Shown: positions 1 to 5,971, counted from the stretch's first letter. The stretch is 5,971 nucleotides of DNA from Saprospiraceae bacterium (GCA_013002475.1 JABDJM010000495.1:1-5971); one strand, 5' to 3'. Translations and numbers: made by a program. Notes: a model not told the origin generated them from the sequence alone.

Positions 1-789
1 GGCTTTGTCAATTACCTCCATGAATCTAGAGTGGATCCAAAGTGGAATTCCCCAAGCCAGGATCAGGTAGTATAGGTTTAAAACGGTAAAACAGAGATAC
101 GTTGATACGATAAACCAAATAGGAGCCAACCAGTATGCCCACCTCACCCAATTCTTGGTCAAAAGCACCGGTTTCTCTTTCATCCATTCCAGGAGAATAT
201 CAAAATCTCTTTTCGCATCCTTAATGGAGAATCCACTTGCTTGAAACTCTTGTCGCCAGCTTAGCTGATCAGAAAGTTCAATGATAGATTCACGACGAGG
301 AGGGAGGATATTTGGTTTTGCCGGAATCAGCAACCAATTTGCCAGGGTCCCATCGCCCAAATGTGTGGAAGCTCTATTGACATATTGAAATAAGGAGTGG
401 TCTCCAAGAATATCCAGATCTGCGGCGTAGACGTGGGATTTTGGAAGGAATTGATCTCCTGTCCTTAGGTTTGAAAAGTTATGCCCTATGAGATTGGCCT
501 CCTTTCGGTTGATCTCGGACATGGCTTTCAAAAACTCAATCTTGGATTGAAGGCGGAGGGAATGTCGCACCATAAATGCGAATACTAAGATGCTCACAAA
601 AAGAACTGCAATCCCACCGTATGTGCTAAGTGTAAAAACAAACAGGGTCAAGCCCAGGCCCAAGACAAAATGGGCCAACCGAACCAAAGAGAACCTGAAT
701 GCCTTTTTCTGCATGGCCTTGCTCTCCACTGCAAAATTCTTCATTCTGGTCTTGTAATCCCGTATTAGTCTTTCCCAGTCTTGTTTCAT
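1..789 (-). CDS. MutS-family protein with transmembrane helices (C-terminus beyond window)
   Basis: The frame is open from an ATG at 789-787 to the left edge, giving 263 residues with no stop. Residues about 123-152 contain DLDILGDHSLFQYVNRAS followed by GTLANWL, the hallmark of the MutS core (lever) domain III, so this is a MutS homologue. Mismatch-recognition domains I and II are absent: the protein starts with a basic, probably cytoplasmic segment (1-33), a hydrophobic hairpin (about 34-53 and 57-73), a helical linker, and then the core domain. A second hydrophobic hairpin lies at about 218-236 and 238-252 and interrupts the core. This matches Bacteroidota proteins of roughly 600 residues usually annotated as mismatch repair MutS; the ABC-type ATPase domain expected at the C-terminus would lie outside the window. 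The role is unknown: membrane anchoring and the missing recognition domains argue against ordinary MutS1 repair. It is divergent from the regulator at 846, and the start is supported by the basic N-terminus directly preceding the first helix. Confidence 0.85.
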   Translation of the reverse strand, partial: MKQDWERLIRDYKTRMKNFAVESKAMQKKAFRFSLVRLAHFVLGLGLTLFVFTLSTYGGIAVLFVSILVFAFMVRHSLRLQSKIEFLKAMSEINRKEANLIGHNFSNLRTGDQFLPKSHVYAADLDILGDHSLFQYVNRASTHLGDGTLANWLLIPAKPNILPPRRESIIELSDQLSWRQEFQASGFSIKDAKRDFDILLEWMKEKPVLLTKNWVRWAYWLAPIWFIVSTYLCFTVLNLYYLILAWGIPLWIHSRFMEVIDKA

Positions 790-845
790 CAATAATGAGT
801 GTTACAAAGTCCCCGTCCGAAAAATGGTATTTTAGCGCTTCCATT
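790..845. promoter_or_regulatory. Divergent intergenic region between the MutS-like gene and the HTH regulator
   Basis: These 56 bases must hold the start signals for both flanking genes unless promoters lie inside the coding regions. On the plus strand, TATTTTAG at 828-835 matches five of six fixed positions of the Bacteroidota -7 box TAnnTTTG, but it lies only 10 bases before the chosen ATG and has no TTTG-type -33 partner, so it would imply a nearly leaderless message. On the minus strand, 812-801 reads GGACTTTGTAAC, which resembles the RamB operator (see the separate entry). No good Shine-Dalgarno sequence precedes either gene, as is usual in this phylum. That regulation happens here is inference from the divergent layout. 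Confidence 0.45.
801..812 (-). promoter_or_regulatory. Candidate RamB/ScfR-type operator upstream of the regulator gene
   Basis: Read on the minus strand the site is GGACTTTGTAAC. The RamB operator consensus described in Corynebacterium glutamicum is, as I recall it, (A/G)AACTTTGCAAA; the site matches it at 9 of 12 positions. It lies 33 bases before the chosen regulator start and 11 bases before the MutS-like start, a fitting place for autoregulation. The match is short and may be chance, and the operator of the Bacteroidota branch of this family is not known to me. Confidence 0.25.
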
Positions 846-2330
846 ATGAGCGTAAAATCTCTGAACAATCGGATACTTTTTGGTTTGTTTGTCAAGCAGC
901 TTAGGCAGGAAAAAAAACTTTCTTTCTCTGACTTAGCAAAAGCTAGTGGCATGTCTGTTTCTTACCTGAATGAAATTGAAAAAGGGAAGAAATACCCCAA
1001 GCCTGAAAAGCTAGCTGCTTTGGCAAAAGCGCTCAATGTTACCAGTCTTACTTTAGAAAATCAAATATTCCCTCAAAGTCTGGCTCCTGTTAAGGAATTA
1101 TTGGAATCAAACTTTCTTAATGAGCTTCCTTTGGACCTTTTTGGGATTGAGCTTTCAAAGGTTGCTGAGATCATCGCCAACTCCCCTCTCCGGGTGGGGG
1201 CTTTTATCAATACGCTGGTTGAACTTAGTCGCAACTATGCCCTTCGGGAAAGTCACTTCTTCTTTGGGGCCCTCAGGGCATATCAGGAATTGAACTATAA
1301 CTACTTCGGAGATATCGAAGAGGCTGCTCTCACCTTTTCCAAAGGGCATCAGTTAGAAAACCTGGACTCTATTCCAGTGGAAACTCTAGCGGGCATCCTT
1401 GAAGATGATTTTGGGTATGACATCGTAGAAAACGGACTTGACAAATACCCCGAGTTCAAAAACATGCGATCCCTCTTTGTCCCTAAACAGAAAAAGCTAC
1501 TCCTGCAAAGAGGAATCAATCGGATGCAAAAGGCCTTTCAACTGGGAAAAGAAATTGGGTTTAATCACCTTGGCTTAAAGGACCGATCATTGACCTCCTC
1601 TTTGTTGAAGGTGGATAATTTTGATACAGTACTAACACACGCCACTGCAGCCTATTTTTCAGTAGCCCTATTGATCAACCTTAAGCGATTTACCAATGAT
1701 CTTGAGGGTTTCTTTTCCAATGAGGAATGGGATGGCCAGGCCTTTATGGGCTTGATGAAAAAATATAGCGCCGCCCCGGAAATGTTCTTCCAGCGGCTCA
1801 CAAATGTCCTTCCCAAAAAATTTGGGATCAAAAAGCTCTTTTTCCTGAGGTTTCTTCATGACCCCAGCCAGGATCGATTCGAGATAGACAAAGAATTGCA
1901 TCTTCATAGAAAGCACCATCCTCATAGCAACGGCCTTCGTGAACATTACTGCCGGCGTTGGATGGCTCTAACTTTGCTCAATGAGTTACATGAAATGGAG
2001 TCTACCGGAAAGTATGTAGGAACTATTGCCGGGGTGCAGCGATCAAAATTCTTTGGCACTGAAGATGAATATCTTGGCTTCACGGTCGCTCGGCCCGCCA
2101 ATCCTCAATCTCCGTACAATGTGTCCCTAACACTTGGAATGATCATTGATGAGGACTTGAGATCCAAGATCAAATTTGTGGACGACCCCGCCATACAAGT
2201 AAAAGAAGTAAACACAACTTGTGAAAGATGTCCGATTGAGGATTGTGCGGAAAGAAGTGCTGAGCCCAAGATCATCAGGAAAAGAGAGCGTCGCAAAGCA
2301 ATGCTTAAGCGATTACAAAACCTGGAATAG
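846..2330 (+). CDS. XRE-family regulator with degenerate ImmA/IrrE-like domain and ScfR/RamB-type C-terminus
   Basis: The 494-residue product starts with an XRE/Cro-type helix-turn-helix (about residues 12-66; LSFSDLAKASGMSVSYLNEI at 25-44 is the turn and recognition helix). A middle region follows, then an ImmA/IrrE-like segment in which KAFQLGKEIGF (229-239) occupies the place of the family's RFQLAHELA protease motif. Here HExxH has become KEIGF, so both zinc histidines are gone. ATAAYFSVALLIN (266-278) fits the family's ANYFAGALLMP segment. The C-terminus carries CERCPIEDCAER (459-470), the CxxC-x4-C signature of the DUF2083/ScfRs domain, then a basic tail. Relatives such as RamB control acetate and acyl-CoA metabolism, and some sense short-chain acyl-CoA. 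I infer a cytoplasmic DNA-binding regulator without protease activity. ATG 846 was chosen because it lies 11 residues before the HTH and outside the divergent gene; an in-frame ATG at 795 remains possible. The gene converges on lpd with 2 bases between stops. Confidence 0.87.
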   Translation: MSVKSLNNRILFGLFVKQLRQEKKLSFSDLAKASGMSVSYLNEIEKGKKYPKPEKLAALAKALNVTSLTLENQIFPQSLAPVKELLESNFLNELPLDLFGIELSKVAEIIANSPLRVGAFINTLVELSRNYALRESHFFFGALRAYQELNYNYFGDIEEAALTFSKGHQLENLDSIPVETLAGILEDDFGYDIVENGLDKYPEFKNMRSLFVPKQKKLLLQRGINRMQKAFQLGKEIGFNHLGLKDRSLTSSLLKVDNFDTVLTHATAAYFSVALLINLKRFTNDLEGFFSNEEWDGQAFMGLMKKYSAAPEMFFQRLTNVLPKKFGIKKLFFLRFLHDPSQDRFEIDKELHLHRKHHPHSNGLREHYCRRWMALTLLNELHEMESTGKYVGTIAGVQRSKFFGTEDEYLGFTVARPANPQSPYNVSLTLGMIIDEDLRSKIKFVDDPAIQVKEVNTTCERCPIEDCAERSAEPKIIRKRERRKAMLKRLQNLE

Positions 2331-2332
2331 GA

Positions 2333-3736
2333 TCACATGTTCCTGGCCCTATCAGCTGTTGCGGCCAGGGCGGCTTCTTTTAGTGCTTCAGCATAAGTGG
2401 GATGCGCATGGCTTATTCTGCCGGCATCTTCCGCTGAGGCCCGGAATTCCATCAGGGCCACCGCCTCCGCAATTACGTCCGCCGTTCTGGGGCCAACCAT
2501 GTGAACTCCCAAAATTTCGTCAGTTTCCTTATGTGCCAGCACTTTGACCATTCCATCTATGTCCATACTTGCCCGGGCCCTGCCCAGCGCACGAAACGGA
2601 AACTTCCCGCTCTTATAGGGAACTCCTGCTTCCTTCAATTGCTCTTCAGTCTGACCTACTGCGGCCACCTCCGGCCAGGTATACACGACACCTGGAATTA
2701 GGTTATAGTTGATATGAGGTTTTTCTCCAGCAATATATTCGGCAACAACTACACCTTCCTCCTCAGCCTTATGAGCTAACATCGCACCACGAATAACATC
2801 CCCAATAGCATATATGCCCTCTTCATTCGTCTGCATATGATCGTCTACCAGTACTCGTCCACGCTCATCAAGTTGCACTGCGACATTTTCCAGGCCAAGG
2901 TTATCTGTATAGGGTCGGCGACCAATAGCAATAAGGCAGTAGTCAGCTTTTAAGTCAAATTTTTTCGACCCGTCTTTGCTTTCAACCCCAACCGTCACCG
3001 TTCGGCTGGTGCTCTTGACATCAGTCACCTTATGGCTAAGGTGAAACTTAATGCCTAATTTCTTCAATGCCCTTCTCAGTTCTTTGCCACAATCTTTATC
3101 CATCCCTGGTATCAGGCGATCCATAAACTCCACAACTTCAACTTCTGTCCCAAGACGTGCAAATACAGAACCCAGCTCAAGACCAATTACTCCAGCACCA
3201 ATAATCACCATCCGTTTTGGAACCTTATCAATGTTCAGGGCCTCTGTGGATGTGATCACTCGTTTTTTATCATAATTGAATGCCTCGGGAGTGACTGGTT
3301 TCGAACCGGTGGCTATAATCGTCTTTTCTGTTTGTATCGTTTTTTTGGTTCCGTCAGAAGCAGTGATCTGGATCTCGTTTTTAGAAAGAAATGATCCATG
3401 ACCATGATGGACATCAATCTTGTTTTTCTTCATCAGGAAATCTATGCCCTTTGTGGTTTGAGAAACCACTTCATTTTTCCGTTGGATCATTTGGGCCATA
3501 TTTACGGTAAGCCCATTCAGGTCAATTCCATGTTCCGGAAATCGGTGCGCAGCATTATGGTAATGCTCACTAGAGTCCAATAAGGCTTTTGAGGGAATGC
3601 AGCCTACATTCAGACAAGTTCCTCCAAGGGTATCGTAGCGTTCGATCAGAGCCACCTTCATTCCAAGTTGAGCAGCTCTAATAGCTCCAACATATCCCCC
3701 AGGGCCAGAGCCAATAATTGTCAGATCATATTTCAT
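2333..3736 (-). CDS. lpdA: Dihydrolipoyl dehydrogenase (E3)
   Basis: This complete 467-residue flavoenzyme oxidises protein-bound dihydrolipoamide using FAD and NAD+. It serves as E3 of the pyruvate, 2-oxoglutarate and branched-chain 2-oxoacid dehydrogenase complexes and possibly the glycine cleavage system. Every key element is visible: the FAD-binding GSGPGG (9-14), the redox disulfide C41/C46 within GGTCLNVGCIPSKALL, the NAD-binding GAGVIG (180-185), the second FAD motif AIGDV (310-314), and the catalytic dyad H445/E450 in HAHPTYAE. The length is typical and nothing is broken. The sequence around the disulfide (ALLDSSEHYH) resembles the mitochondrial/proteobacterial E3 type. No E1 or E2 gene is in the window, so the enzyme is probably shared between complexes encoded elsewhere. 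It has its own likely promoter in the gap before it, and its 3' end abuts the convergent RamB/ScfR-like regulator, which makes it a plausible target of that regulator. Confidence 0.97.
   Translation of the reverse strand: MKYDLTIIGSGPGGYVGAIRAAQLGMKVALIERYDTLGGTCLNVGCIPSKALLDSSEHYHNAAHRFPEHGIDLNGLTVNMAQMIQRKNEVVSQTTKGIDFLMKKNKIDVHHGHGSFLSKNEIQITASDGTKKTIQTEKTIIATGSKPVTPEAFNYDKKRVITSTEALNIDKVPKRMVIIGAGVIGLELGSVFARLGTEVEVVEFMDRLIPGMDKDCGKELRRALKKLGIKFHLSHKVTDVKSTSRTVTVGVESKDGSKKFDLKADYCLIAIGRRPYTDNLGLENVAVQLDERGRVLVDDHMQTNEEGIYAIGDVIRGAMLAHKAEEEGVVVAEYIAGEKPHINYNLIPGVVYTWPEVAAVGQTEEQLKEAGVPYKSGKFPFRALGRARASMDIDGMVKVLAHKETDEILGVHMVGPRTADVIAEAVALMEFRASAEDAGRISHAHPTYAEALKEAALAATADRARNM
2342..2369 (+). 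terminator. Possible terminator hairpin for the regulator transcript, inside the lpd 3' end
   Basis: CCTGGCC at 2342-2348 and GGCCAGG at 2363-2369 form a perfect 7-base inverted repeat with a 14-base loop. On the plus strand a T-rich run (CTTCTTTTA, 2374-2382) follows five bases after the stem, starting about 12 bases past the regulator stop. That is a weak intrinsic-terminator layout for plus-strand transcripts. On the minus strand no T run follows the stem, and the sequence encodes the last codons of lpd, so the hairpin could simply reflect GC-rich coding sequence. Confidence 0.25.
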
Positions 3737-3812
3737 CGCACAGATTTTTTAAGCCGGGCAAAGGTATATATTATAACCCTTTGAGGCTCCCTGCGGTTGC
3801 AAAAATGATGGA
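3737..3812 (-). promoter_or_regulatory. lpd promoter region
   Basis: The 76 bases between the ricT stop and the lpd ATG contain, on the minus strand, TACCTTTG at 3766-3759, an exact match to the Bacteroidota -7 box TAnnTTTG. Transcription would start near 3752 and give a leader of about 15 bases. No TTG-type -33 element is found at the expected 19-21 bases upstream. A TATAAT string (3775-3770) overlaps just upstream but has no -35 partner at normal spacing. The region lacks a convincing hairpin terminator for ricT, so some read-through from ricT into lpd is possible. Confidence 0.5.
3797..3803 (-). promoter_or_regulatory. TTTGCAA motif, possible RamB-like half site upstream of lpd
   Basis: On the minus strand 3803-3797 reads TTTGCAA, the core of the RamB operator consensus (A/G)AACTTTGCAAA as I recall it; the flanks do not extend the match well (8 of 12 overall). 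It sits about 30 bases upstream of the predicted lpd -7 box, which suits an activator or overlapping regulator. A 7-base match in a region this small can occur by chance. Confidence 0.2.
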
Positions 3813-5078
3813 CTATTGTTTATCCTTTTTGGGTGGACGTCCTTTCTGGTTGCCTGGGCCTCTTTTTTTCGGTTTGCGTTGACCGCCTCCCTTGGACTTT
3901 GGGCCCCTGGAGTCTCTTTGGCCCTGTTGTGGTTTGCGATTTTTACGTTGGGGGCGCTTTCTTCTTTTCTTGCGGCGTTTTTCTTCTGGTGGAAGTTCAA
4001 TGACGCCTGTCAGATCATCTGTCTCCATCTCCGGATCATCACCCATTTCAGCGAGTTCCAATTGGAAATGCCCGATCTCCTGAGGAATCTTACCCTCCGC
4101 ATTCATATCTAAGACCTTCTGCACCTGCTCGATGGGCAGTACGTAGAGCCTACCTTTCACCTTATCGTTTCTATAAGCATAGAACATCAGCCTTTTGAAG
4201 ATATTTGTTTTGATCAGATGCGCCGCTCCTGCCTCGGTCTGCAGGACATCCGCATTTTTTGGAAAATCTTCAAGAGCGTCCATATAGGTATCCAGCTCGT
4301 AATTCAAACAGCATTTGAGCCGACCACACTGCCCACTCAATTTAGCCTGATTGATCGCCAGGTTTTGATAACGGGCCGCAGCTGTAGAAACAGACTTAAA
4401 ATTACTTAGCCAGGTCGAACAACAAAGTTCACGACCACAGGATCCAAGACCACCGATCCTGGCCGACTCTTGCCTTGCTCCAATTTGTCGCATTTCGACC
4501 TTAACCCTGAAGTCCCGTGCAAAGTGTTTGATCAGCTCCCGGAAATCGACCCTCCCCTCTGCAGTATAATAGAAGGTTGCTTTCCTAAGATCGCTTTGAT
4601 ACTCGATATCACCGATCTTCATTTCCAGCTTCAGACTCCTTGCAATGACTCTGGCCTGAATTAATGTGGGCAGTTCCCGATCCCTGGCCTGGTCCATTCT
4701 TTCAAGATCTCTATTGTTTGCCCGGCGCACAATCTTATGGAAATCTGCATCTTCCGGCACCCGCTTTTTCTTCATCTGGAGCCTTACCAATTCCCCGCTC
4801 AAGGTTACCTTTCCAACGTCCAGTCCGTTTCCGGTTTCAACTACGACCATATCACCGGTTGAGCTCCGGGTATAAGGTGGGTTAAAGAAAAAAGCTTTGC
4901 GAGATCCATTCTTAAAACTTACCTCAACTATATTCTTGTCTTTAGGATCTTTTAATTCCACATTCGTCAGCCAATCATATGTGTTCATTCGATTGCAGCC
5001 TCCTGTCGCACATCCCCCATTTCCATTGCACCCTAAAGGTTTTCCATCCTGACTTGTTCTACAACTTGCGCAACTCAT
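3813..5078 (-). CDS. ricT: PSP1-domain protein, RicT/YaaT family, with cysteine-rich N-terminus and basic tail
   Basis: The 421-residue product contains a PSP1 domain (about residues 75-200) typical of RicT (YaaT). In Bacillus subtilis RicT joins RicA and RicF in an Fe-S- and flavin-containing complex that guides RNase Y processing and affects sporulation and competence. The conserved cysteines are present as CGRELCC (214-220) and CGRLKCC (251-257). A second cluster at the N-terminus (C3, C6, C17, C23, C28) resembles the extension seen in other Bacteroidota members. From about residue 362 the protein ends in a low-complexity Lys/Arg/Gly/Pro tail of nearly 60 residues that is probably disordered and could bind RNA or DNA. 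It starts 28 bases after the holB-like stop, so the two are likely co-transcribed, an order shared with Bacillus (holB-yaaT). The function in this phylum is inferred from family only; no RicA or RicF gene is in the window. Confidence 0.92.
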   Translation of the reverse strand: MSCASCRTSQDGKPLGCNGNGGCATGGCNRMNTYDWLTNVELKDPKDKNIVEVSFKNGSRKAFFFNPPYTRSSTGDMVVVETGNGLDVGKVTLSGELVRLQMKKKRVPEDADFHKIVRRANNRDLERMDQARDRELPTLIQARVIARSLKLEMKIGDIEYQSDLRKATFYYTAEGRVDFRELIKHFARDFRVKVEMRQIGARQESARIGGLGSCGRELCCSTWLSNFKSVSTAAARYQNLAINQAKLSGQCGRLKCCLNYELDTYMDALEDFPKNADVLQTEAGAAHLIKTNIFKRLMFYAYRNDKVKGRLYVLPIEQVQKVLDMNAEGKIPQEIGHFQLELAEMGDDPEMETDDLTGVIELPPEEKRRKKRRKRPQRKNRKPQQGQRDSRGPKSKGGGQRKPKKRGPGNQKGRPPKKDKQ

Positions 5079-5098
5079 ATATCATGTTTTATATAGAC

Positions 5099-5117
5099 AG
5101 GAAAACTTAGTTTTCCT
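5099..5117 (-). repeat. Perfect inverted repeat with the holB stop codon as its loop
   Basis: Read on the minus strand the sequence is AGGAAAAC-TAA-GTTTTCCT: two perfect 8-base arms around a 3-base loop that is exactly the TAA stop codon of the delta' gene. Three of the eight pairs are G:C. The base of the hairpin is 20 bases before the ricT ATG. There is no T run after it, so it does not look like an intrinsic terminator. It may affect message stability, processing or coupling between holB and ricT, or be chance in an A/T-rich junction. Confidence 0.5.
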
Positions 5118-5971
5118 TAAATATTTGGTGGAGCTTAAATGAGGCATCCATAAAAAGGATCCTTGGATTGGCGTTTCGCTCCACGTAAAAAGTGCAGTCA
5201 TCCATCAAGGAAGACATGCTTTCAATTTTTTGCCAGTCAAGTACCCGACTCATCTTTTGGGCACTGACCAACTCTGTCTCAAGAAGTCTGATCTTTTCTG
5301 AATCCTGCCAACCCATGACCAAACACTCTCTTAAAAAATGGAGCCCGTATTGCAACAGGTATTTCTGTTTTTCCCGGCCCATTCCTGAGATCTCATTTAC
5401 AACATCTACAATATCTTTTCCATTCCCCTGCCATGCTTTACGCATCCAGTCCAAAAAAAGTTTTGAAGTACTATCATCTTGTACTCCCAGGATTTTTTGG
5501 GCCATCCTGAAATTCCCCTGGCTTGTTTTTGAAACAGATTTTGCCAGGAGTGGATCGACTCCCTCAGTCCTTAACTGCTGTTCAATAACCTCCGTAGATA
5601 AGGCGGGGACTTTTAACAGCTGACATCTTGATAATATTGTCGGTAAAATGTTCTGGGTATTCTCTGCAACGAAAATGAAATAGGTATTACTGGGTGGTTC
5701 CTCAATGATCTTGAGCAAACGGTTTCCTTCTTTGACAAGAAATTCCGGCATCCAAAGGACGAGGATCTTATTTTCACTTTCAAAGGGCTTGAGAGATAGT
5801 TTATGGATGATCTTATTGCACTCTGCCGCGGTTATGTTTCCCTGCTTATTCTCCGCATCCAGATGCTGAAGCCAATCATGAACATTGAAATACGGAGATT
5901 TAGAAAGTGCTTCTCTCCATTGCTTCAAAAAATCTGTGGAAAGGGCTTTGCCACCAACAGTAGGATAGGAG
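5107..5971 (-). CDS. holB: DNA polymerase III delta' subunit (N-terminus beyond window)
   Basis: The reading frame runs without a stop from the right edge to TAA at 5109-5107 and shows the last 287 residues. The delta' subunit is part of the clamp loader that opens and places the sliding clamp on DNA. Family features are LLKIIEEPPSNTYFIFVAEN (visible residues 85-104) and LPTILSRCQ (109-117), the sensor 1/SRC motif that is conserved in delta' and acts on the neighbouring ATPase subunit. The segment SPYFNVHDWLQHLDAENKQG (25-44) is typical of Bacteroidota versions. A C-terminal helical collar domain follows. The nucleotide-binding-like loop and zinc-binding cysteines, expected in the first 100 or so residues, are outside the window. 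A TTG at 5928-5926 could be mistaken for a start, but conserved sequence (SYPTVGGKALSTDFLK) continues upstream of it in the same frame. It is followed by ricT after 28 bases, probably as one operon. Confidence 0.92.
   Translation of the reverse strand, partial: SYPTVGGKALSTDFLKQWREALSKSPYFNVHDWLQHLDAENKQGNITAAECNKIIHKLSLKPFESENKILVLWMPEFLVKEGNRLLKIIEEPPSNTYFIFVAENTQNILPTILSRCQLLKVPALSTEVIEQQLRTEGVDPLLAKSVSKTSQGNFRMAQKILGVQDDSTSKLFLDWMRKAWQGNGKDIVDVVNEISGMGREKQKYLLQYGLHFLRECLVMGWQDSEKIRLLETELVSAQKMSRVLDWQKIESMSSLMDDCTFYVERNANPRILFMDASFKLHQIFKEN

Noticed and set aside
699..845. Longer form of the regulator starting at 699
   Set aside because: The first 30 residues would overlap the divergent MutS-like gene antisense and have no relation to the HTH family. 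The HTH begins 11 residues after the ATG at 846.
626..952. Minus-strand open frame of 108 codons over the divergent promoter
   Set aside because: It lies out of frame over the MutS-like start and opposite the HTH coding region, both of which show clear family similarity. The product has no recognisable features.
2221..2547. Plus-strand open frame crossing the regulator/lpd junction
   Set aside because: It overlaps the regulator end in another frame and then runs antisense to conserved Lpd C-terminal sequence; its proline-rich product looks like a composition effect.
3770..3775. TATAAT as an E. coli-type -10 box for lpd
   Set aside because: No -35 element stands at 16-18 bases upstream, and the primary sigma factor of Bacteroidota prefers TAnnTTTG, which is present 4 bases further on. 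The A/T run explains the match.
5192..5623. Plus-strand open frame of 143 codons
   Set aside because: It is entirely antisense to conserved delta' coding sequence and shows no domain or start signal.
5926..5928. TTG as the start of the delta' gene
   Set aside because: The frame stays open to the window edge with sequence typical of the delta' N-terminal half, so the true start lies outside.
4..5971. CRISPR array, insertion sequence, tRNA or rRNA
   Set aside because: No regularly spaced repeats, transposase-like frame, terminal inverted repeats, or cloverleaf-like sequence was seen on either strand, and nearly all bases are used by the five genes.

Overview
The window looks like an ordinary chromosomal segment of a member of the Bacteroidota. 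I infer this from four things: a MutS-like protein with transmembrane helices, a RicT/PSP1 protein with an N-terminal cysteine cluster and a long basic tail, the absence of clear Shine-Dalgarno sequences, and one exact TAnnTTTG (-7 type) promoter box. A more precise placement (Saprospiria or Cytophagia rather than Flavobacteriia) is only an impression. There are no RNA genes, mobile elements or CRISPR arrays, and coding density is close to complete: no stretch over about 80 bases lacks a gene.

Layout. Positions 1-789 (minus) hold the N-terminal 263 residues of a membrane-anchored MutS-family protein that runs off the left edge. A 56-base divergent gap (790-845) separates it from a plus-strand gene (846-2330) for an HTH regulator of the RamB/ScfR type: an XRE DNA-binding domain, an ImmA/IrrE-like domain whose zinc-protease motif is destroyed, and a C-terminal cysteine motif. 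This gene converges, with 2 bases between stop codons, on a minus-strand lpd gene (2333-3736) for dihydrolipoyl dehydrogenase. A 76-base gap carries the likely lpd promoter. Upstream lie ricT (3813-5078, minus) and a holB-like gene for the DNA polymerase III delta' subunit (5107 to the right edge, minus, N-terminus missing). These two are 28 bases apart and probably form one operon, in the holB-ricT order also known from Bacillus.

How the genes may work together. holB and ricT are a housekeeping pair (clamp loading; an Fe-S protein linked to RNA processing in Bacillus). The more suggestive pairing is the RamB/ScfR-like regulator with lpd. Family members control acetate, acyl-CoA and pyruvate metabolism, and Lpd is the E3 of the pyruvate and 2-oxoglutarate dehydrogenase complexes. 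RamB-like motif matches lie in front of both the regulator and lpd, which makes acyl-CoA-responsive control a testable idea, though the matches are short. I found no clearly new multi-gene system. The best leads are the regulator's dead protease domain and its lpd context, the possible operators, a hairpin with the holB stop codon in its loop, and the membrane-anchored MutS homologue.
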